Assembly: GCF_000003815.2 (NCBI RefSeq)
Contig: NC_049988.1
Span: 5,842,950 to 5,906,949 of the forward strand
DNA length: 64,000 bases
DNA from: Branchiostoma floridae
Taxonomy: Eukaryota; Chordata; Leptocardii; Amphioxiformes; Branchiostomatidae
Direction of reading: 5' to 3'
Under the pieces are notes generated by a model. That model was not told the origin of the DNA and did not search any database. It worked only from the letters and a program-made list of their open reading frames with translations. Each line of letters opens with the position of its first letter. Position 1 is the first letter of the stretch. Shown in pieces: positions 57,405-64,000 of this stretch. The position numbers and the translations under genes were made by a program.

Positions 57405-59493
57405 ACTGCTGATAGCTAACGATCTATTGCGTCTTATAGACGTTTTAAAACTTACCTACTAGATTAAATTAACCTTCCAAATGGACACTTAAGTAGGGTT
57501 TAAAACTTCCAGCCACAATTGCTACTGTAGAGAGTAGACTCCATACTGCTATATAATTGAGTTAGGCAGGTAAACTACGATTTTAAATGTCCTGCCACTA
57601 TTTCAAATGTATTGAAAGACGGGGCAGGCAAATTTCAAATGTTAGCTATGATATCATATGGCACACTAATTCTCATAAAAATTTTGAAACTAACTAGGAT
57701 TTCAAACTTCCCGCAACTATTGCTAATGTAATAGAGACGGATTTTCTGTTACAAAACTAAATGAGGCAGGTAAACTTTGAAGGTCAGCTATGATAGCTAA
57801 CAGTCTAGCACTTCTTACAAAAGTTTCAAATTTTACCTGCCGGATTCTATTATCCTCCCACAGGGACACTAATTGGGTACATTAGACTAGGATTTCAAAC
57901 TTCCCGCCACTATTGCTAATGTAGTAGAGACGTACTTTCTGTTACTAAACTAAATGAGGCAGGTAAACTTTGAAGGTCATCTATGATAGCTAGCAATCTA
58001 GAACTTCTTACAAAAGTTTCAAATTTTACCTGTCGGATTTAGTTAACCTCCCACAGGGACACTAATTGGGTACAAGATACTAGGATTTCAAACTTCCCGC
58101 CACTATTGCTAATGTAGTAGACACGGGCTTTCAGTTACTAAACTAAATGAGGCAGGTAAACTTCAAAGGTCAATAATGATAGGTAACAGTCTTGTACTTC
58201 TTACAAAAGTTTTAAATTTTACCTGCCAGATTTAATTACCATCCCACAGGGACACAAATGTATTACAAGATACTACGATTTCAAACTTCCCGCCACAAAT
58301 GCTAATGTAGTCGAGACAGGCTTTGTGTTACTAAACTAAATGAGGCAGGTAAACTTTGAAGGTCAGCCATGATAGCTAACAGTCTAGCACTTCTTACAAA
58401 AGTTTTCAATTTTACCTGCCTGATTTAATTAACTTCCCACAGGGACACAAATGTATTACAAGATACTAGGATTTCAAACTTCCCGCCACTATTGCTAATG
58501 TAATAGAGACGGATTTTCTGTTACAAAACTAAATGAGGCAGGTAAACTTTGAAGGTCAGCTATGATAGCTAGCAGTCTATCACTTCTTACGAAAGTTTTA
58601 AATTTTACCTGCCGGATTTAATTAACCTCCCACAGCGACACTAATTGGGTACAAGATACTAGGATTTCAAACTTCCCGCCACTATTGCTTATGTAGTAGA
58701 CACGGGCTTTCAGTTACTAAACTAAATAAGGCAGGTAAACTTCAAAGGTCAATAATGATAGCTAACAGTCTAGTACTTCTTACAAAAGTTTCAAATTTTA
58801 CCTGCCGGATTTAATTAACCTCCCACAGGGACACAAATGTATTACAAGATACTAGGATTTCAAACTTCCCGTCACTATTGCTAATGTAGTAGACACGGGC
58901 TTTCAGTTACTAAACTAAATAAGGCAGGTAAACTTCAAAGTGCAATAATGATAGCTAACAGTCTAGTACTTCTTACAAAAGTTTCAAATATTACCTGCCA
59001 GATTTAATTAACCTCCCACAGGGACACTAATTGGGTACAAGATACTAGGATTTCAAACTTCCCGCCACAATGCTAATGTAGTAGAGACGGGCTTTCTGTT
59101 ACTAAACTAAATGAGGCAGGTAAACTTTGAAGGTCAGCTATGATAGCTAACAGTCTAGCACTTCTTAAAAACGTTTCAAATTTTACCTGCCGGATTTAAT
59201 TAACCTTCCACAGGGACACTAATTGGGTACATGAGACTAGCATTTTGAACTTCTCGCCTCTTTTCCTAATGTAGTCGAGACGGGCTTTTTGTTACTTAAT
59301 TAAATGAGGCAGGTAAACTTTGAAGGTCAGCTATAATAGCTAACAGTCTAGCACTTCTTACGAAAGTTTCAAATTTTACCTGCCGGATTTAATTAACCTT
59401 CCACAGGGACACTAATTGGGTACAAGATACTAGGATTTCAAACTTCCCGCCACAATACTAATGTAGTAGAGACTGGGCTTTCTGTACTAAAGT
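57405..59493 (+). repeat. 193-bp satellite, left arm (about 10.7 copies)
   Basis: GAGGCAGGTAAACTT ends a unit every 193 bp (57770, 57963, 58156, 58349, 58542, 58735, 58928, 59120, 59313). The first 300 bp are diverged. Within each unit GGCAGGTAAACTTTGAAG and CAAATTTTACCTGCC are inverted copies around a loop containing AGCTATGATAGCT. The array runs into the gap at 59494. The same unit appears reversed at 62010-64000. Confidence 0.97.
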
Positions 59494-59593
59494 NNNNNNN
59501 NNNNNNNNNNNNNNNNNNNNNNNNNNNNNNNNNNNNNNNNNNNNNNNNNNNNNNNNNNNNNNNNNNNNNNNNNNNNNNNNNNNNNNNNNNNNN
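59494..59593. other. Assembly gap (100 N)
   Basis: Exactly 100 N, the usual placeholder for unknown length; it falls in the satellite, where assembly is expected to fail. Confidence 1.
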
Positions 59594-60160
59594 CGGTAAT
59601 TAGTAGTACATAATCAATTTGCGGTTATGAGAGTTACGTAGATAATAAGATATCCAATGCTGATTAAAGAAAAGTTAAATACACTTAAAGCAGCCTACTT
59701 TTAATTTCATTTTAATAGCAAGATATAATACAGACAGTAAGCGAGTCATGTGTAAGCTAAACAGTTCAAAATAAGAGCAAGATCATGCTGTCTATAAAAG
59801 GATAAAAGAAGTGTAACCGGAACTATTAACACCCAAGTGACAGGCAATGAGCATCTTTGTCCATAAATCTGTCGGCTTCACATGACTTAACTAAATTGAC
59901 AACATGTAACATAACAGTTGTAAAACAGATTACAGTTTTTCGAAGTAGATGTACTGATGCTGTAAACATTTGATTAAAAGGTGGAGATGTACATACGTCG
60001 TTAATACAAAATCACCGCTTCCTGAATGTTTACTTAGCTTTTATTGAATTTGTCTGTATGTGTTTGTGTGTCTGACTCTGACACTCCTTCTCCGTTGTAA
60101 CTTCCAAGTTCTAAGCATTTTCCCACGAAGGACTTGCGAAAACAATACTAACGTACTGTT
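59594..60160. other. No gene recognised
   Basis: AT-rich spacer after the gap; nothing supported. Confidence 0.45.
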
Positions 60161-60169
60161 GACCACTCC

Positions 60170-60530
60170 GGCACGCCCACAACAAAACCTCAAAAGCACA
60201 CCGCTGTCAACCAATCTGGGACCATGGCAACAGCACGTCACCGGAACGTACTGCGCCTGCGCGAAAAGTATAGACATGCTAAACCTTGCTAAACCCCCGG
60301 TTTACTAAAGGGCCGCATTTAAGAAAGTACGTGCGTATATAAGGGTAAAATCCCGTGTACGTTTTACATGAAACCATGTCTCTAACATATACTGTGCAAC
60401 AAGCGTGATTTCAATGCAACGTTGACCAAACCAAGCCCCAAAACACCAGGGTTCGCGCAGGCGCAGTACGTTCCGGTGACGTGCTCATAGCAACCGTGCT
60501 CAACTCTATCACGTGGCTGCATATATTAGC
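60170..60530. promoter_or_regulatory. 34-bp perfect inverted repeat with promoter-like motifs
   Basis: 60232-60265 (AGCACGTCACCGGAACGTAC then TGCGCCTGCGCGAA) is exactly inverted at 60452-60485. Each arm has a GCGCCTGCGC NRF-1-like core and a TGACGTG CRE-like core. On the left CCAAT (60211) and CCATGGCAAC, and on the right CATAGCAACC, sit just outside (RFX-like half-sites). TATATAAGG lies in the loop near 60336. Either a bidirectional promoter-like element or transposon ends; no gene could be attached. Confidence 0.4.
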
Positions 60531-60655
60531 CGTGCTTGTAAAGAAAAATATCCGGGGAAAACAATGACTCGAAACATGTCAAAACCAGAGTCGTACATGC
60601 AGCGCTACCAGATGCTGCCAGTGTGTCCCAGAGTGAGTCCGACTAACATTGTGTA

Positions 60656-61233
60656 CGAGGGGCGTTCAAGAAGTAATCCACCTGACCCACTTCAAGTTGT
60701 CTGATCTAGATGAAATTTTGCATATGTAATGATTCATATCTCTATGGGTTATGTTGCAAAAAACAGCTCTGAACTAATTTTGTTTTTTGATTTAAAGGTG
60801 TTTGAACTGAGTCAGGTGTGAAATGGACCAGGTGTGAAATGGAGCCAGTTGAGTGTCGCGCAGTGATCCGGTTTTTGTATTTGAAAGGACGCATACCAAA
60901 TGAGACTTTTGATGAAATAAAAGAAACTTATGGTGATGATTCCCAATCATATGACCTTGTAAAACGCTGGCATTGTGAATTCAAACATGGCCGGAAGTCT
61001 GTGGAAACAGCTCCCAGACCTGGTCGTCCCTCTTCTGCCATTGATGAGGCATCTGTTGCAGGACCAACCTGGGGCGTCCTACAAAAACGGTATACAGAGC
61101 TGCATCAAACGATGGTAGAAATGCATAACTCTGGGTGATTCCTATGAAGAGTAAGACTAATAACTGCACCAAGTTTCATTAATCTCCTCCTTTGGGAAAT
61201 GGGTCAGGTGGATTACTTCTTGAACGCCCCTCG
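60656..61233 (+). mobile_element. Internally deleted mariner-type element, 578 bp
   Basis: Perfect 33-bp TIRs starting CGAGGGGCGTTCAAGAAGTA, with TA on both sides (60654-60655, 61234-61235). Contains the start and end of a mariner transposase with the catalytic middle removed. Tc1/mariner family by TA target, TIR style and HTH domain. The perfect TIRs suggest fairly recent mobility, using transposase from elsewhere. Confidence 0.95.
60839..61138 (+). pseudogene. Mariner transposase, N-terminal HTH fused to C-terminal remnant
   Basis: From ATG at 60839 it reads MEPVECRAVIRFLYLKGRIP and continues to RPGRPSSA at about residue 67, the HTH_48-type DNA-binding region of mariner transposases (the GRP linker is visible). 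The next residues (LQKRYTEL) look like the extreme C-terminus of the protein. About 100 residues remain against roughly 340 in intact family members. The whole DDD catalytic domain is missing, so it cannot catalyse transposition. An earlier in-frame GTG exists at 60818. Confidence 0.85.
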
Positions 61234-61249
61234 TATTTCATCATTTTAC

Positions 61250-61450
61250 CGATGTTAAATAGAACAAAACACTTGCGACACGCAGCACGCGGAGTCGCGG
61301 ACCATTATTGAAAGGTGTCAGCGCGGGCTCTCATGGCGTGACAGGCGTGTTCCGGTGTTTGCCACATCCTCAGATCGAGAGCCATATGATCCACCGGTCC
61401 CACCCATAGTTTATGTTTGGGCTTTGACACAACTGTGAGGGCCTGCATGC
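61250..61450. other. No gene recognised
   Basis: Short spacer, GC near average; no motif. Confidence 0.4.
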
Positions 61451-61454
61451 CTTT

Positions 61455-61645
61455 TTCCGTTAAGCGTTACGAGCCATTTAATTCACCGTTAATCGTTACC
61501 GACCCGCTCTAATTCAACGTTAATCGGTATCGGTATATTCTTCGTGAAGCGTTATTGGTCGTTTTATTTCAACGTTAATCGTTATTTGTTATCCCGAATT
61601 TACCGTTAACCGTTACCAAGAAATTCTTCGTAACCCGTTATACTA
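61455..61645 (+). repeat. CGTTAATCGTTAC short repeat
   Basis: About seven imperfect copies of CGTTAATCGTTA (CGTTAAGCGTTAC, CGTTAATCGGTAT, CGTTAACCGTTAC and so on), about 25-32 bp apart with spacers such as AATTCTTCG. Confidence 0.75.
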
Positions 61646-61649
61646 TACA

Positions 61650-62009
61650 AAGGAAGTCAAATGCCAGATAGAACCCCTGAAAATGCAGGAAATGGCGTTT
61701 CAAAGGGTCCAGATTTCAAAATTTCTCCGAGCCTCCCGGCCTTCGGCTCTGAACATGGTAAAATACGTTGCAGAAGCGTCTCCCTCAAAACTTTATCATT
61801 CATACAAATTTCAGTGTCAATTGTCAAACATGGCTAAGTTTCGGGCAAAAAGTTCTCATAGAATGCAGAAAATGAGTTTTTTCCCGGACCTCCATCCAAT
61901 GCGACGGCTTGCGCCTTTGGCGTTCACGACGACATGGCGAAAATATGTTAGGGGCGTGGGTTTTCACACAAAACAACCTTTCTCTCTAATAAGATGTCAT
62001 TTGATTTAG
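61650..62009 (+). repeat. Repeat-derived open stretch, two diverged halves
   Basis: AATGCAGGAAATGGCGTTTC (61682) and GAATGCAGAAAATGAGTTTT (61861), about 179 bp apart, start similar halves with CCTCCCGGCCTTCGG/GCGACGGCTTGCGCC text. The open frame over both has no recognised domain and is probably repeat-derived. Confidence 0.4.
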
Positions 62010-64000
62010 CTTCGTCTAAAAAAAAGTGTGCTAAACTATTAGCTATCATAGCTGACCTTCAAAGTTTACCTGCCTCATTTAGTTTAGTAACTGAAAGCCC
62101 GTGTCTATTACATTAGCAATAGTGGCGGGAAGTTTGAAATCCTAGTATCTTGTAATACATTTGTGTCCCTGTGGGAGGTTAATTAAATCGGCAGGTAAAA
62201 TTGTAAACTTTTGTAAGAAGTGCTAGACTGTTAGCTATCATAGCTGACCTTCAAAGTTTACCTGCCACATTTAGTTAAGTAACAAAAAGCCCGTCTCGAC
62301 TACATAAGGGAAAGTCGCGAGAAGTTCGAAAAGCTAGTCTCATGTACCCAATTAGTGTCCCTGTGGAAGGTTAATTAAATCCGGCAGGTAAAATTTTAAA
62401 CTTTTGTAAGAAGTGCTAGACTGTTAGCTATCATAGCTGACCTTCAAAGTTTACCTGCCTCATTTAATTTAGTAACAGAAAGCTCGTCTCTACTATATAA
62501 GCAATAGCTGCGGGAAGTTTGAAATCCTAGTATCTTGTAATACATTTGTGTCCCTGTGGGATGGTAATTAAATCCGGCAGGTAAAATTTAAAACTTTTGT
62601 AAGAAGTTCTAGACTGTTACCTATCATTATTGACCTTCAAAGTTTACCTGCCTTATTTAGTTTAGTAACTGAAAGCCCGTGTCTACTACATAAGCAATAG
62701 TGGCGGGAAGTTTGAAATCCTAGTATCTTGTACCCAATTAGTGTCCCTGTGGGAGGTTAATTAAATCCGGCAGGTGAAATTTAAAACTTTTGTAAGAAGT
62801 ACTAGTCTGTTAGCTATCATAGATGACATTCAAAGTTTACCTGCCTCATTTAGTTTAGTAACAGAAAGTACGTCTCTACTACATTACCAATAGTGGCGGG
62901 AAGTTTGAAATCCTAGTCCAATGTACCCAATTAGTGTCCCTGTGGGAGGTTAATTAAATCCGGCAGGTGCAATTTGAAACTTTTGTAAGACGTACTAGAC
63001 TGTTAGCTATCATTAATGATCTTTGAAATTTACCTGCCTCATTTAGTTAAGTAACAAAAAGCCCGTCTCGACTACATTAGGAAAAGTGGCGAGAAGTTCG
63101 AAATGCTAGTCTCATGTACCTAATTAGTGTCCCTGTGGGAGGTTAATTAAATCCGGCAGGTAAAATTTGAAACTTTTGTAAGAAGTGCTAGACTGCTAGC
63201 TATCATAGATGACCTTCAAAGTTTACCTGCCTCATTTAGTTTAGTAACAGAAAGTACGTCTCTACTACATTAGCAATAGTGGCGGGAAGTTTGAAATCCT
63301 AGTCTAATGTACCCAATTAGTGTCCCTGTGGGAGGATAATAAAATCCGGCAGGTAGATATTGAAACTTTTGTAAGAAGTGCTAGACTGTTAGCTATCATA
63401 GCTGACCTTCAAAGTTTACCTGCCTCATTTAGTTTAGTAACAGAAAGTCCGTCTCTACTACATTAGTATTGTGGCGGGAAGTTTGAAATCCTAGTATCTT
63501 GTACCCAATTAGTGTCCCTGTGGAAGGTTAATTAAATCTGGCAGGTAAAATTTGAAACTTTTGTAAGACGAACTAGACTGTTAGCTATCATTAATGATAT
63601 TTGAAGTTTACCTGCCTCATTTAGTTAAGTAACGAAAAGCCCGTCTCGACTACATTAGGAAAAGTGGCGAGAAGTTCGAAACGGTAGTCTCATGTACTCA
63701 ATTAGTGTCCCTGTGGGAGGTTAATTAAATCTAGCAGGTAAAATTTAAAACTTTTGTTAGAAGTACTAGACTGTTAGCTATCATTATTGATCTTTGAAGT
63801 TTACCTGCCTCATTTAGTTAAGTAACAAAAAGCCCGTCTCGACTACATTAGGAAAAGTGGCGAGAAGTTCGAAATGCTAGTCTCATATACCCAATTAGTG
63901 TCCCTGTGGGAGGTTAATTAAATCCGGCAGGTAAAATTTGAAACTTTTTAAGAAGTGCTAGTCTGTTAGCTATCATAGCTGACATTCAAAGTTTACCTGC
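62010..64000 (-). repeat. 193-bp satellite, right arm, reversed (about 10 copies)
   Basis: The inverse of the 57405-59493 unit. AAGTTTACCTGCC recurs at 62071, 62263, 62456, 62649, 62842, 63035, 63228, 63421, 63613, 63806 and 63998, spacing 192-193 bp. Subtypes alternate: some units have AGTTAAGTAACAAAAAGCCC, others AGTTTAGTAACAGAAAG. Continues past the window edge. Confidence 0.97.

Noticed and set aside
61683-62009. 108-codon open frame as a gene
   Set aside because: It covers two diverged repeat halves and runs to the satellite edge; repeat origin is more likely.

Overview
The window is eukaryotic genomic DNA, most likely from a cephalochordate (Branchiostoma-type amphioxus). The clues are GT-AG introns with matching phases, a leucine-rich-repeat receptor and a C-type-lectin receptor close together, very dense short inverted-repeat transposons, a tRNA-headed SINE with an AAAT tail, and many minisatellites. 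The organism call rests on recognising repeat styles and gene types, not on a database match. Protein-coding content is low; most of the 64 kb is repeats and decayed mobile DNA.

Layout. 1-10.2 kb: a 204-bp satellite array, split by an 8.25-kb segment loaded with small TIR elements (2621-2955, 4958-5149, 5152-5286, 6443-6585, 7951-8796). 10.9-15.4 kb: a single-span LRR type I receptor gene (11689-14500) with one apparent frameshift, followed by a broken partial duplicate of its 5' part (14570-15445). That duplicate is itself hit by a hairpin element and a TTAA-flanked element (15450-16686). 16.9-20.9 kb: a minisatellite cluster with 65-, 28-, 220- and 45-bp units; two of the arrays show a three-unit higher-order period. 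21.7-28.5 kb: more MITEs, LINE tail fragments and an unusual G/C-homopolymer TIR element (26908-28069).

28.9-35.05 kb: a six-exon type II membrane C-type lectin, from cytoplasmic tail through TM and stalk to CTLD. All exon phases fit. One MITE sits just upstream of the acceptor of exon 5 and a piggyBac-like TTAA element directly abuts the stop codon. 36.6-38.5 kb: twin hairpin MITEs and microsatellites. 39.9-41 kb: an unrecognised gene or pseudogene made of repeated phase-1 exons. 42.3-43.2 kb: a broken THAP/DDE_Tnp_4 (PIF/Harbinger-type) transposase. 44-57 kb: no recognisable host gene; composite dispersed repeats, LINE fragments, a SINE and microsatellites. 57.4-64 kb: two oppositely oriented arrays of one 193-bp satellite, flanking about 2.4 kb that holds an internally deleted mariner and a 34-bp perfect inverted repeat with promoter-like motifs.

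The two receptor genes (LRR and CTLD) are both of innate-recognition type and on the same strand, 14 kb apart; shared regulation cannot be shown from sequence. No rRNA, no stand-alone tRNA and no CRISPR array was seen. There are two assembly gaps (1394-1876 and 59494-59593).
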